The notes beneath the pieces are model-generated. The model made no database searches and was not told where the DNA came from. It saw only the letters and a list, made by a program, of their open reading frames with translations. From Pseudomonadota bacterium (lineage in GTDB: Bacteria; Pseudomonadota; Gammaproteobacteria; Acidiferrobacterales; Acidiferrobacteraceae), in the NCBI GenBank assembly GCA_021816625.1, contig JAKAXM010000001.1, positions 91,092 to 155,091 of the forward strand: a stretch of 64,000 nt of DNA. The letters are read 5' to 3'. Both the position numbers and the translations under genes were made by a program. This document shows, in pieces, positions 17,392-28,422 of this stretch. Within the stretch, counting starts at the first letter, position 1; each line of letters starts with the position of its first letter.

Positions 17392-19491
17392 ATGTCGGCC
17401 ACTGAGGCCCTGAGCGCCGACGCGATCGAGGAGTGGCTCGATGAGGAGCTCGACGCCGCATTGTCGCTGCGGCGCTCAAGCCGCCCGGCGGCGGAGGCCT
17501 TGGCGGCGCTTACCCGCGAGCAGCAGGACTTTGCTCGACACTGGATTGGGGTCATCGCGAAGACCAACCCCGAGTTTGCCTTTCGGTTCGCAAGCCGCGC
17601 CGCCGAAGGCCTGCGGCGCATGGGGCCGGAGGACGCCGAGGCGTGGATCGTCCAAGCCATGGACGTCTACGACAAGATGGGCCTGTATCCGGCCGTGGCC
17701 GCCCTCGCCGACGTCGAGACGTTTGCGGCGGCGCGCGAAGGCCGGGCCCGGAGCGCCGCCCTCGCGGATGTGGGACCGGTCTTAGAAATCTTTCTGCAAG
17801 GCCTCGCCGGGCGACGCCTGAAGATCGAGGCGGCGGAGCAGGCCTATACGGATACCGCCACCATCTTCCTGCCGGCACGACTCGACGTCCTTGGCAATCG
17901 CGAGGACAATGTGCGCCTCTATAAGCTCACAGTGGTTCACCTGTGGGCCCAGACGTGGTTTGGTACCTTTTCTGGACATGAGCCGCAGCGGCTTACGACC
18001 CGGTGTGCGCAGTTCCCGGACCCGGCTTACGCCTGCCGACTTTTTCATGCCTTGGAAACCATGCGTCTCGATGCCTGTCTAGCCCGGGAACTTCCGGGGC
18101 TCCACCGCGAGATCCGAGCCATGCGCCAGCCGCAGGCGATCTCCACGGCCTGGGCCGCCTGGCGATCCCGCCTGGAATCCCCGGAGGCCCGCGTCGACGA
18201 CAGTTACGCGGCTCAGCAGGCGCTTTATGGCGAGGAGCTACCGGACCCGCATCCCTACCAGGGCATATTGGATGCCGCGGCCGTGGCATCCGTCCTCGCG
18301 CAGCGCGTAGAGCAAGAGCGGCTGGCCTTTCAAGGGGCCTTGCAGAAACTTCTTCAGGAGAAAAACCGGGAGCCAGCCGCGCAGCATGCGCCCACGCGGT
18401 TTGCAAAACCGGATGACGACGCCGGACGCCAGGAGCCGTCTTTGCTGCTCGATGGTCAGCCGCTCGCTCTGCCCCCGGACGTACGCACTCTCGCAGAATC
18501 GATCGTCCAGGACTTAGGGGAAATCCCCGATGAGTACTTGGTCCCCGCAGGCGACGGCGGCTACGCCCCCAATCAGGAGAAGCGGCCCGAGGACGTCTGG
18601 AAGGGCACCTACCACGAAGAAGGGGCCTATCTCTATAACGAGTGGGATCACAGACGAAAACATTACCGGAAGGACTGGTGTGTTTTGCGGGAACTCGACG
18701 TGCACCCAAGCGATAGCGATTTTGTGGCGCAGACCCTGCAGAAATACGGGGGTCTGGCCGCGCGCCTGCGCAAAACGTTCGAGGCCTTGCGGGGCGAGAA
18801 TGCCGTTCAGCGCCGCCAAAACCAGGGTGACGACATCGATTTTGATGCCCTAATCGAGGGTTTCGCCGATCTACGGTCGGGACGCGAGCTACCAACGGGG
18901 CTTTTCCTGCGGGGGCGGCGCGTGGCCCGCAACATCGCCGTCATGTTCATGGTCGACATGAGCGGCTCGACCAAGGGCTGGATCAACGATGCCGAGCGGG
19001 AATCGCTCGTGTTGCTCTGTGAGGCCCTAGAGATCCTCGGCGATCGTTATGCGATCTACGGCTTTTCCGGCATCACGCGCAAGCGCTGCGAGATCTACCG
19101 CATAAAGACCTTCGCTGAGCCGTATAATGACGAGGTCAAGGCGCGGCTTGCCGGCATCAAACCGCAGGACTACACGCGTATGGGCGTCGCGATTCGCCAC
19201 CTGTCCCGGTTGCTCAACGATGTTCAGGCGCGCACCAAGCTCCTCATCACCTTATCCGACGGCAAGCCCGACGACTACGATGGCTACCGCGGCGAATACG
19301 GTATTGAGGACACCCGCCAGGCCCTCCTCGAGGCCAAGCGCGATGGCGTTCACGCCTTCTGCATAACCATAGACACCGATGCGCGCGATTACCTACCACA
19401 TATGTACGGCGCCGCCAACTATGTGCAGATAGATGATGTCCGCAAGCTCCCGCTCAAGATCACGGACATTTATCGTCACCTGACAGGCTGA
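17392..19491 (+). CDS. cbbO: CbbO-type von Willebrand factor A protein
   Basis: 699-residue partner of CbbQ. The N-terminal two-thirds is helical and the C terminus (~515-699) is a VWA domain with MIDAS motif DMSGST, the later Thr in YTRMG and Asp in TLSDGKPDD. CbbO bridges the CbbQ hexamer to Rubisco through this MIDAS site. ATG 17392 is chosen after GGGAG; it is the start that does not overlap the divergent glutaredoxin gene. NorD is the alternative name. The gene lies apart from any Rubisco gene in this window. Confidence 0.85.
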   Translation: MSATEALSADAIEEWLDEELDAALSLRRSSRPAAEALAALTREQQDFARHWIGVIAKTNPEFAFRFASRAAEGLRRMGPEDAEAWIVQAMDVYDKMGLYPAVAALADVETFAAAREGRARSAALADVGPVLEIFLQGLAGRRLKIEAAEQAYTDTATIFLPARLDVLGNREDNVRLYKLTVVHLWAQTWFGTFSGHEPQRLTTRCAQFPDPAYACRLFHALETMRLDACLARELPGLHREIRAMRQPQAISTAWAAWRSRLESPEARVDDSYAAQQALYGEELPDPHPYQGILDAAAVASVLAQRVEQERLAFQGALQKLLQEKNREPAAQHAPTRFAKPDDDAGRQEPSLLLDGQPLALPPDVRTLAESIVQDLGEIPDEYLVPAGDGGYAPNQEKRPEDVWKGTYHEEGAYLYNEWDHRRKHYRKDWCVLRELDVHPSDSDFVAQTLQKYGGLAARLRKTFEALRGENAVQRRQNQGDDIDFDALIEGFADLRSGRELPTGLFLRGRRVARNIAVMFMVDMSGSTKGWINDAERESLVLLCEALEILGDRYAIYGFSGITRKRCEIYRIKTFAEPYNDEVKARLAGIKPQDYTRMGVAIRHLSRLLNDVQARTKLLITLSDGKPDDYDGYRGEYGIEDTRQALLEAKRDGVHAFCITIDTDARDYLPHMYGAANYVQIDDVRKLPLKITDIYRHLTG

Positions 19492-19536
19492 GACGCGGCC
19501 TGCCCAGGCCCGGGGATGATCGCGGCCGCGGCCTAC

Positions 19537-20970
19537 CTAATCGCGCAAGAGGCGCTTTAGGATGTCGTTTACCTTTGCGGGATTGGCCTTGCCACGGCTG
19601 GCCTTCATCACCTGGCCCACAAAAAAGGTAAAGACCTTTTCCTCGCCGGCCTGGTACTGGGACCGCTGTTTGGGGTTGGCTGCCATGACCTGGCGCACGA
19701 TCTCCTCAATCGCCCCGTCATCCGAGACCTGACGCAGCCCCTTGGCGGCTATGACCGTGTCGGCGTCTCCCGCACCCGCCCACATCGCCTCGAAGACATC
19801 CTTGGCGGCCTTGCCGGACACCGTACCGTCTGCGATGCGGCGCAAAAGACCCGCCAGGGCCACCGGGGACACCCGCGCGGCGTTAATCTCAAGACCCGCC
19901 TCATTCAGCCGGGCGGCGAGTTCTCCCGTGACCCAGTTGGCCGCGAGCTTCGGATCGACGCCCGCGGCTTGAACGGTATCCTCGTAATAGCGCGCGAGCT
20001 CGCGGCTTGCGGTAAGGACACCTGCATCATACGTAGACAGCCCGTATTCCTCGCCAAATCGACGCCGCTTGGCCTCCGGCAGCTCCGGCATCTCGGCGCG
20101 AACCTCGTCGAGAAACGCCGCGCTAATCACCAGCGCCGGCAGGTCAGGGTCTGGAAAATACCGGTAGTCGTTGGCCTCCTCCTTGCCACGCATGGAGCGC
20201 GTCTCATCCCGCACCGAGTCATAGAGTCTCGTCTCCTGGCGCACGGTCCCCCCTCCCGAGATGAGGGCGATCTGGCGGCGGACCTCGTACTCAATGGCGC
20301 GCTCGACGAAGCGAAAGGAGTTGATGTTCTTGAGCTCGGCGCGTGTCCCAAGCCGGGTTGCGCCCCGCGGGCGCACCGATACGTTGGCGTCGCACCGAAA
20401 CGACCCCTCCTGCATATTCCCGTCGCAGATATCGAGATAGCGGACCAGGGTATGCAAGACCTTGAGGTAGGCTACAGCCTCGGCCGCCGAACGCATATCC
20501 GGTTCCGAGACGATCTCAAGGAGTGGGGTTCCGGCGCGATTCAAATCGATGCCGGTTACACCTTCTCCTTCCTCGTGCAGAGACTTGCCCGCATCCTCTT
20601 CCAGATGGGCGCGCGTGATGCCAATGACCTTTTCGCCCTGGTCGGTAACAATGGTAAGCCGGCCGTGCTCGACGATCGGATGCTCGTACTGACTGATCTG
20701 ATAACCCTTCGGCAGATCGGGGTAAAAGTAATTCTTGCGCGCGAACACCGAGCGCTTATGCACGGTCGCGCCGACAGCGAGACCAAAACGCGCGGCCATC
20801 CGCACCGCCTCACGGTTCAAGACCGGCAGGGTTCCGGGAAGCGCCGCATCGACGACATTGGCCTGCGTATTCGGGGGTGCCCCGTAGGCCGTCGGTGCCC
20901 CTGAAAAGATCTTGCTCCGAGTCTTGAGCTGCGCATGCACCTCGAGACCAATAACCGTTTCCCAATCCAT
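19537..20970 (-). CDS. gatB: Asp-tRNA(Asn)/Glu-tRNA(Gln) amidotransferase subunit B
   Basis: 477-residue subunit that binds misacylated tRNA and phosphorylates the Glu/Asp before amidation. It starts [20 protein letters not shown] and shows the family signatures [40 protein letters not shown] and the C-terminal tRNA-binding YqeY-like domain. Full length (E. coli lacks it; other bacteria ~475 aa). Last gene of gatC-gatA-gatB, 12 bases after gatA. Confidence 0.97.
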   Translation of the reverse strand: MDWETVIGLEVHAQLKTRSKIFSGAPTAYGAPPNTQANVVDAALPGTLPVLNREAVRMAARFGLAVGATVHKRSVFARKNYFYPDLPKGYQISQYEHPIVEHGRLTIVTDQGEKVIGITRAHLEEDAGKSLHEEGEGVTGIDLNRAGTPLLEIVSEPDMRSAAEAVAYLKVLHTLVRYLDICDGNMQEGSFRCDANVSVRPRGATRLGTRAELKNINSFRFVERAIEYEVRRQIALISGGGTVRQETRLYDSVRDETRSMRGKEEANDYRYFPDPDLPALVISAAFLDEVRAEMPELPEAKRRRFGEEYGLSTYDAGVLTASRELARYYEDTVQAAGVDPKLAANWVTGELAARLNEAGLEINAARVSPVALAGLLRRIADGTVSGKAAKDVFEAMWAGAGDADTVIAAKGLRQVSDDGAIEEIVRQVMAANPKQRSQYQAGEEKVFTFFVGQVMKASRGKANPAKVNDILKRLLRD

Positions 20971-20982
20971 AAATCCCCCGAC

Positions 20983-22428
20983 CTAGAAACCCGCTGGCAC
21001 GCGGGCGTGCCAATCCGTGACTTCCTGAAACTTGTGGGCCACATTGAGGAGCCGGCCCTCATCGAGATATCGGCCGATGAGCTGCATACCAATGGGCAGG
21101 CCATCTACGAAGCCCGCGGGCAACGATAGCGCCGGAAGGCCGGCTAGATTGATGGGTATGGTAAAGATGTCGTTTAGGTACATCGACACCGGGTTGGTGT
21201 TCTTGACGCCCAGAGCAAAGGCCGGGGACGGCGAAGTGGGGCCGGCCAGGACGTCGCAGTGTTCGAAGGCGCGGGTGAAATCGTCAGCGATCAGGCGGCG
21301 CAACTTGAGCGCCTTTACATAGTAAGCGTCGTAGTAGCCCGCCGACAGGGCATAGGTCCCGATCATGATACGGCGCTTGACCTCTGGCCCAAAACCTTCA
21401 CCGCGCGTCTTCTTGTACATATCCTCGAGGTCCCGATAACCCTCCGCTCGGTAGCCATAGCGGACGCCGTCGTAGCGGGCCAGATTCGATGAGGCCTCCG
21501 CGGGCGCCAGGACATAGTAGCAAGGCACGGCGTGGCCGCTGTTGGGGAGGCTCACGTCGACAAGCCGTGCCCCCAAACCTTCGTATTCGCGCAACGCGTC
21601 CCGGAGCACCGCGAGGACCCGGGGCTCCACGCCTTCGGCGAAATGTTCCTTCACGATACCGATGCGCAGACCCTTGAGATCGCCCCGCAGCCCGGCGACG
21701 AAATCCGGGACGGCAACATCGAGCGAGGTCGCATCCCGGTCATCGAAACCGGCCATGGCCGCCAGAAGGTGCGCACAATCCTCGGCCGTCTGAGCCATGG
21801 GGCCCGCCTGATCGAGGGAGGAGGCGAAGGCGATCAGGCCAAAACGGGAGACCCGGCCGTAACTGGGCTTAAGCCCCGTGACGCCGCAGAGCGCTGCGGG
21901 CTGACGGATGGAACCACCCGTATCGGTCCCCGTGGCCCCCGGCACGAGGCGGGCGGCCACGGCGGCGGCCGACCCCCCCGAACTACCGCCGGGCACCCGG
22001 TCCTGGTTCCAGGGGTTACGCACCGCCCCGAAATACGACGTCTCGTTGGACGAACCCATCGCAAATTCGTCCATATTGGTCTTGGCCACGGTGACGCATC
22101 CCGCGGCCCGCATCTTTTCCACGACCGTCGCGTCATAGGGCGGCACGAAATCGGCCAACATGCGCGATGCACAGGTCGTCCTGACGCCGGCCGTACAGAA
22201 GATATCCTTGTGGGCGATCGGTACCCCCAGAAGGGGCCTGGCCGCGCCCGCTGCTCGGGCCTCATCGGCAGCCTTCGCTTGCTCCAGGGCCAGATCCTCG
22301 GCCACCGTAATGAAGGCGTTCAGCGCGCCGTTCGCCTTGATGCGCCCCACCATCTCGGTCACCAACTCCTGACTCGAATAACGGCGGGCTGCCAAATCTT
22401 CAGCAATCTTTGTGATCGTGGAGGTCAA
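20983..22428 (-). CDS. gatA: Asp-tRNA(Asn)/Glu-tRNA(Gln) amidotransferase subunit A
   Basis: 481-residue amidase subunit that releases ammonia from glutamine. The catalytic Ser-cisSer-Lys triad is visible: Lys in GVPIAHKD, cis-Ser in the glycine/serine-rich [13 protein letters not shown], and nucleophile Ser in [12 protein letters not shown]. Normal length. It lies between gatC (70 bases upstream) and gatB. The presence of GatCAB implies indirect formation of Asn-tRNA and/or Gln-tRNA in this organism. Confidence 0.97.
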   Translation of the reverse strand: MTSTITKIAEDLAARRYSSQELVTEMVGRIKANGALNAFITVAEDLALEQAKAADEARAAGAARPLLGVPIAHKDIFCTAGVRTTCASRMLADFVPPYDATVVEKMRAAGCVTVAKTNMDEFAMGSSNETSYFGAVRNPWNQDRVPGGSSGGSAAAVAARLVPGATGTDTGGSIRQPAALCGVTGLKPSYGRVSRFGLIAFASSLDQAGPMAQTAEDCAHLLAAMAGFDDRDATSLDVAVPDFVAGLRGDLKGLRIGIVKEHFAEGVEPRVLAVLRDALREYEGLGARLVDVSLPNSGHAVPCYYVLAPAEASSNLARYDGVRYGYRAEGYRDLEDMYKKTRGEGFGPEVKRRIMIGTYALSAGYYDAYYVKALKLRRLIADDFTRAFEHCDVLAGPTSPSPAFALGVKNTNPVSMYLNDIFTIPINLAGLPALSLPAGFVDGLPIGMQLIGRYLDEGRLLNVAHKFQEVTDWHARVPAGF

Positions 22429-22498
22429 CTCAGGGTCCCTACGAAGGATAGTCGTGCCTTACGCGGCGGATTGCCGCACCAAAGCCCGTCCTGCTGGC

Positions 22499-22780
22499 TC
22501 ACTCGAGGACCTTGGGGACGAGATAGAGTCCGCGCTCCGTCTGGGGCGCCCCGGCCAGCAACCGCTCGCGGCTCACGCCCGGGATCGCCACATCCGCACG
22601 CAGCCTCAAGGCTGCCTCGTCCGGATGGGTCATGGGCTCGACCCCCTCGGTCGCGACGGCGTTCATCTGGGAAACGAGCCCGAGTATCCGCGATAGCTCG
22701 GCCGCATAGGCCTTGCGCTCTTGCTCACTCAGGCCCAAACGGGCAAGATGCGCCACCTTTTCGATTTCTTCTGCGTTCAC
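22499..22780 (-). CDS. gatC: Asp-tRNA(Asn)/Glu-tRNA(Gln) amidotransferase subunit C
   Basis: 93-residue small subunit that wraps between GatA and GatB. It starts NAEEIEKVAHLARLGLSEQE, typical of the family, and contains EPMTHP in the middle. Promoter-proximal gene of gatCAB, divergent from mreB with ~135 bases between start codons. Confidence 0.96.
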   Translation of the reverse strand: MNAEEIEKVAHLARLGLSEQERKAYAAELSRILGLVSQMNAVATEGVEPMTHPDEAALRLRADVAIPGVSRERLLAGAPQTERGLYLVPKVLE

Positions 22781-22840
22781 GAGACGGCAAATCCGTTGGC
22801 AACGTTGGTCCGTTGCACGCTACCATACTTCGGCCTCCGG

Positions 22841-22869
22841 TTGAACCCACAGGAACCGGTTGATAGAGT
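22841..22869 (+). promoter_or_regulatory. sigma70-like promoter of mreB
   Basis: TTGAAC (22841-22846), 17-base spacer, TAGAGT (22864-22869); 4 of 6 matches in each box. It would start transcription near 22876, about 40 bases before the mreB ATG. Confidence 0.45.
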
Positions 22870-22871
22870 AG

Positions 22872-23960
<1,089 letters not shown>

Positions 23961-24020
23961 CCGCGCCGCCGCCCCGCGTCGGGTCTGCGCGCGGCGGGGC
24001 GCAACACTTGTGGTAAACGC

Positions 24021-24881
24021 ATGGGCACTTTTCTCGGCTTGTCCCTAAAACAGCCGTCCAATCTCACGAAACTCATAGTATTGGCGGGCGCATCCATCGC
24101 GCTCATGGTTATCGACGCGGGCCACGACTATGGCGCGCGGGCCGTGCGTGAGGTCGGCCAGCAGGCAAGCCACCCACTCCAGGAATTGGCGGCCCTGCCA
24201 TTCGCGACCGCCCATGTAGTGCTTAAGGACGCGCAAGACAACCAGGAGCTGCGCCAGGAGAACCGACGGCTAGCGCAGCGTATAGAGCGCCTCCGGGTCA
24301 AGGTCGCGCGCCTTAACGCCCTACAAGCCGAAGTCGCCCATCTGACCGCCTTGCTCAAGGGGTCATCGCTACCCGGGTACCGTGCCGGGCTCGCACGCGT
24401 GCTGGACGTAAGCTCCGGGCCATTTACCCATAGGCTCATCTTAAACGAGGGGGCGAACGATCATGTATTCAGCGGACAGGCCGTGATCGATGCCCACGGC
24501 ATCGTCGGGCAGGTGATCTCCGTAGGTCGCGATACGAGTCAGGTCATGCTCATAACCGACCCCGACAGCGGGGTGCCCGTGGTATGCGCCCGCACTGGCT
24601 TGCGTGCCATCGTGTTCGGTACGGGTGCTCCGAATCGACTCAAGGTGCCCTACCTCACCGTGACCGCCGATATCCGCCCCGGCGACACGCTCGTAAGCTC
24701 AGGGCTTGGCGGCGTCTACCCGCCCGGCTATCCGGTGGCGCGCGTAACGGAGGTCAAGAGCAACCCGAACCTCGCCTTCCTCAAGATCCGGGCGGTACCG
24801 GCTGCGCATCTCAATTACCACAGCCATGTCCTCCTTCTCTGGCCGAAAGGCCAGCACAAGGCCTATGCCGCGCATGGATAA
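24021..24881 (+). CDS. mreC: rod-shape-determining protein MreC
   Basis: 286-residue elongasome scaffold: short cytosolic start, one membrane helix (~17-33), coiled coil (~70-115, rich in LRQENRRLAQRIERL-type heptads), then two beta domains with the conserved VIDAHGIVGQV and GDTLVSSGLGGVYPPGYPV. It links MreB to PBP2 in the periplasm. It overlaps mreD by 8 bases. Confidence 0.96.
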   Translation: MGTFLGLSLKQPSNLTKLIVLAGASIALMVIDAGHDYGARAVREVGQQASHPLQELAALPFATAHVVLKDAQDNQELRQENRRLAQRIERLRVKVARLNALQAEVAHLTALLKGSSLPGYRAGLARVLDVSSGPFTHRLILNEGANDHVFSGQAVIDAHGIVGQVISVGRDTSQVMLITDPDSGVPVVCARTGLRAIVFGTGAPNRLKVPYLTVTADIRPGDTLVSSGLGGVYPPGYPVARVTEVKSNPNLAFLKIRAVPAAHLNYHSHVLLLWPKGQHKAYAAHG

Positions 24882-25365
24882 TGCCCTGAACCTGAGACAA
24901 CGCGCCGTCATTCTCGCAAGCTTCCTCTTGGCGATGATCTTGGCGATCGTCCCGCTGCCGGCGGCGGTGCGCCTCCTAAGGCCCGATTGGGTAGCGCTCG
25001 TCCTGGTCTACTGGTGCATGGCCGTACCCGAGCGCATCGGCGTGGGAAGCGGCTGGATATTGGGCCTGTTCCTAGACGCGCTGTACGGGTCGCTTTTGGG
25101 TGAACAGGCGCTGGCCAAGGCAGTGCTGGCCTTTCTGGCCCTGCGCTTTACGCTGAGGCTGCGCGTATTTCCCCGTTGGCAGCAGGCCCTGGCCGTCGGG
25201 GTGCTGGTGGCCATCAGCGACCTCCTGGTGATCCTGACCAAATCGCTCGTCCACGGCACTACCCCCCTCTGGCGCGACACCGCGCCCATGTTGGCAAACG
25301 TCGTGTTATGGCCATTCCTCTTTGCCGTCCTTCGGGAGGTGCGCCGCCGCGCCAAGATCAGCTAA
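24874..25365 (+). CDS. mreD: rod-shape-determining protein MreD
   Basis: 163-residue inner-membrane protein with about five hydrophobic helices, matching MreD in length (E. coli 162). The segment PDWVALVLVYWCMAVPERIG is the family's conserved P-x-W...YW...P motif. ATG 24874 is chosen for translational coupling with the mreC stop (8-base overlap); an ATG at 24865 is possible. It stabilises MreC and the elongasome. Confidence 0.94.
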   Translation: MDNALNLRQRAVILASFLLAMILAIVPLPAAVRLLRPDWVALVLVYWCMAVPERIGVGSGWILGLFLDALYGSLLGEQALAKAVLAFLALRFTLRLRVFPRWQQALAVGVLVAISDLLVILTKSLVHGTTPLWRDTAPMLANVVLWPFLFAVLREVRRRAKIS

Positions 25366-25368
25366 ACC

Positions 25369-27249
25369 ATGCCTCATATACCCCTTAAAAACGACTCTCA
25401 GGAAATCGCCTTATTCGAAACCCGCGCGCTGACCGGTGTGGTCATCGGGATATTGTTGGTCTTGGGCTTGCTCGCGCGCCTAAGCTACCTGCAGGTCGTC
25501 AAGCATAGCTACTACACGACGCTCGCCCAAGACAACCGGATAAGTCCGATCCCGATCACCCCGGCGCGCGGCCTCATCCTCGATCGCAACGGGGTCGTTC
25601 TGGCCGACGACTTCCCTGTGTTCACGCTGCAAGTCATTCCGGACCGGGTCCCGAATATGCAGCGTCTCCTGCACAAGCTAAAGCCGCTCGTGGCGCTCAA
25701 CAAGCAAGATCTGCGTGATTTCAAGCGGCGTCTGGCTCAGCACAAACCGTTCCAAAGCGTCACGCTGCGTGCCCATCTGAGCGAGGCCGAGGCCGCGCGG
25801 GTAGCCGTAAACCTGACGCGTCTGAAAGGGGCCATGCTCCATGCCCGCCTCCGCCGCTACTATCCGCTTGGGGGACTCGCCGTGGATGCGATCGGCTACG
25901 TGAGCCGCATCACACAAAGTGAAGAGGAAGGACAAAAGGCCGCGCGCTATTTCGGCTATCACCACATGGGACAGATCGGCGTCGAGCGCAGCTACCAAAA
26001 GGAGCTCATGGGGCGCATCGGATTCAAGGACGTGGAGATGGACGCGCAGGGCCGGGCGGTGCGCGTCCTGAAACGGATCTTGCCGCACGCTGGAAAGAAC
26101 CTCTACCTGAATATCGACGCCCAGATGCAGGCGATCGGCGAACAGATGCTCGCCAATCGTCCTGGGGCCGTCGTCGCCCTCGATCCGCGGACCGGTGCCG
26201 TGCTTTCGCTCATCAGCAGCCCGATCTACGATCCCAACCCCTTCGTCAACGGCATACGCGAAAAGGCCTACCGGGCGCTCGCCACGAACCCCAACGGCCC
26301 CTTGGATAACCGTGTCCTAAACGGCCTCTACCCACCCGGGTCTACCATCAAGCCGTTTTACGCCTACGCCGCCCTCCAAACACACTGGTTTCATCCCAAA
26401 AAACACGTCATGTGCCCGGGCTACTATCATCTGCCCCACAGTACTCACCTTTTCCATTGCTGGAAACCCCTCGGCATGGGACGCGTGGACCTGAAGGAGG
26501 CGATCGAGCAGTCCTGCGACGTCTATTTTTACCGGCTGGCGTTCAAGCAAGGGATCGACCGCATGACCCGCTACCTCACGTACTTCGGATTTGGGCACCG
26601 AACTGGCATCGATCTGCCGGGCGAGTATCGCGGGCTCGTCCCGACCAAGGCCTGGATCAAGGCCAGCGGCCGGCCCTGGTATCCTGGCCAGACGATCATC
26701 ACCGGCATCGGTCAGGGACCATTGCTCGTAACCCCCTTGCAGCTCGCCGACGCCGTGGCCGCCATCGCAAACCACGGGATACGGATGCGCCCGGAGGTTG
26801 TGCGGGGCACGCTAAACCCGGTGACGCACCGCGTGCGATACATAAAGCCCCATGCCTTTCCGGCCATCCCCCGGCGCCGCAAAAACAGCCTGCGCCGCTT
26901 GATCGCCGACATGGAGCAGGTAGTCGAAGGGCCTCACGGTACGGCGCGTGGTATCGCCTTTGGTCTCCCCTATAAGGTGGCCGGTAAGACGGGCACGGCA
27001 CAGCTCTGGAGCGCGGCACCCGGCTTCAACGGCCGCCACCTACGCTCCGATGCCCTGTTCATGGCCTTCGCCCCCGTAACACATCCCCGGATCGCTATCG
27101 CGGTGATCGTCGAACACGCCGGTTTCGGGGCCCTCGCGGCGGCCCCGATTGCGCGCGCGCTCATGAACTTCTACCTCCTCGGACATGTGCACGCGCGCCC
27201 CCAAAACCAATCCCGGCCACAGACGGTCGCGGCGAGGACCACGCCATGA
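25369..27249 (+). CDS. mrdA: penicillin-binding protein 2 (elongasome transpeptidase)
   Basis: 626-residue class B PBP. One N-terminal membrane helix (~22-42) is followed by a dimerisation/pedestal domain (RGLILDRNGVVLADDFPVF) and a transpeptidase domain with catalytic motifs SxxK (GSTIKP), SxN variant SCD (EQSCDVYFY) and KTG (AGKTGTAQ). It cross-links peptidoglycan during side-wall elongation. It overlaps mrdB by 4 bases, so the enzyme pair is co-translated. Confidence 0.97.
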   Translation: MPHIPLKNDSQEIALFETRALTGVVIGILLVLGLLARLSYLQVVKHSYYTTLAQDNRISPIPITPARGLILDRNGVVLADDFPVFTLQVIPDRVPNMQRLLHKLKPLVALNKQDLRDFKRRLAQHKPFQSVTLRAHLSEAEAARVAVNLTRLKGAMLHARLRRYYPLGGLAVDAIGYVSRITQSEEEGQKAARYFGYHHMGQIGVERSYQKELMGRIGFKDVEMDAQGRAVRVLKRILPHAGKNLYLNIDAQMQAIGEQMLANRPGAVVALDPRTGAVLSLISSPIYDPNPFVNGIREKAYRALATNPNGPLDNRVLNGLYPPGSTIKPFYAYAALQTHWFHPKKHVMCPGYYHLPHSTHLFHCWKPLGMGRVDLKEAIEQSCDVYFYRLAFKQGIDRMTRYLTYFGFGHRTGIDLPGEYRGLVPTKAWIKASGRPWYPGQTIITGIGQGPLLVTPLQLADAVAAIANHGIRMRPEVVRGTLNPVTHRVRYIKPHAFPAIPRRRKNSLRRLIADMEQVVEGPHGTARGIAFGLPYKVAGKTGTAQLWSAAPGFNGRHLRSDALFMAFAPVTHPRIAIAVIVEHAGFGALAAAPIARALMNFYLLGHVHARPQNQSRPQTVAARTTP

Positions 27250-28325
27250 CCCTGCTCGAACGCTGGCATCTCGACAAACCGCTGCTGACCGCCCTTGTGA
27301 TCCTGGCGGCGGTAAGCTTAGTCGTCCTCTATAGCGCGAGCGGCGACAGCCTAAGCTTCGCACTGGACGATGCCGTGCGGCTCCTGATCGGGTTCGTCGT
27401 CATGATCATGGCCGCGCAGATCCCGCCCGAAACCTATAAACGCTGGTCACTGCCTTTGTTTGCTGTGGGCGTACTCGGACTTATGGGCGTGCTCGCGGTC
27501 GGGGCCGTCCGTTTCGGCGCGCGCCGCTGGATCGCCATCGGGCCGCTTTCCCTGCAACCATCGGAGTTTATGAAACTTCTGGTGCCCATGGCCCTGTCCT
27601 GGTTCTTTGCACGCCGTCACCTGCCCCCGAAGCTTACCAGCGTGGCCGGCGCGACCCTGCTCGTCCTCATGCCGGTACTGCTCATTGCGAAGGAGCCCGA
27701 CCTTGGGACTGCGCTTATCGTGCTGCTCTCCGGCCTCGTCGTCTTGTTCCTTGCGGGCATCGGCTGGCGAACCGTCCTGACCGTCGCGGTCATGGCCCTT
27801 GCGGCCGCCCCGATCCTGTGGGCCCACATGCACCATTACCAACGCCAGCGCGTATACATCCTGTTCCACCCGGAGGCCGATCCGTTAGGCGCCGGCTACC
27901 ACGCGATCCAAGGCATGATTGCCGTGGGCTCGGGCGGTCTCTTTGGACAAGGGTGGCTGCATAGCAGCCAAGCGCGCCTCCATTTTCTGCCCGATAGCAC
28001 CACCGATTTTGCCTTTGCCGTGTTTTGCCAGGAGTTTGGCCTATTTGGCAATATCGTCCTACTCGGGCTCTACCTCTTCATCGTCTATCGCGGTCTGCGC
28101 ATCGCCTTCGCCGCGCAGGACTCCTATTCGCGGCTGCTCGCCGGATCGCTATCGATCCTGTTTTTCTTTGACGTCTTTATCAACATGGGCATGGTGGCGG
28201 GCATCCTGCCGGTGGTCGGCGTGCCGCTACCTCTGCTGAGTTACGGCGGCACATCGCTTTTAATCATCATGGCAGGCCTTGGTGTCCTCATGAGCATCCA
28301 CAGCCACCGCCGCCTCGTGAATTAA
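27246..28325 (+). CDS. mrdB: peptidoglycan glycosyltransferase RodA
   Basis: 359-residue SEDS-family protein with about 10 membrane helices. Family signatures: QPSEFMKL, the central loop KEPDLGTALI and the extracytoplasmic FLPDSTTDFAFAVFCQEFG with the catalytic Asp, plus PVVGVPLPLLSYGG near the end. It polymerises glycan strands with PBP2. After the stop, 28327-28363 can fold into a G/C-rich hairpin (CATGCG...CGCATG with inner GGCGG/CCGCC) without a T tract. Confidence 0.97.
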   Translation: MTLLERWHLDKPLLTALVILAAVSLVVLYSASGDSLSFALDDAVRLLIGFVVMIMAAQIPPETYKRWSLPLFAVGVLGLMGVLAVGAVRFGARRWIAIGPLSLQPSEFMKLLVPMALSWFFARRHLPPKLTSVAGATLLVLMPVLLIAKEPDLGTALIVLLSGLVVLFLAGIGWRTVLTVAVMALAAAPILWAHMHHYQRQRVYILFHPEADPLGAGYHAIQGMIAVGSGGLFGQGWLHSSQARLHFLPDSTTDFAFAVFCQEFGLFGNIVLLGLYLFIVYRGLRIAFAAQDSYSRLLAGSLSILFFFDVFINMGMVAGILPVVGVPLPLLSYGGTSLLIIMAGLGVLMSIHSHRRLVN

Positions 28326-28422
28326 ACATGCGGCCGCGGCGGAGATCCGCCCCGCGCATGCCCTTTCGGCCGAGGTCGCCCTTGCGTTACGCTAGACCTT
28401 GGCATCCGATAAGGTTTTGGTG

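Noticed and set aside
17993..18895. 300-codon minus-strand open frame
   Set aside because: Antisense to cbbO; Arg/Pro-rich with no recognisable domain.
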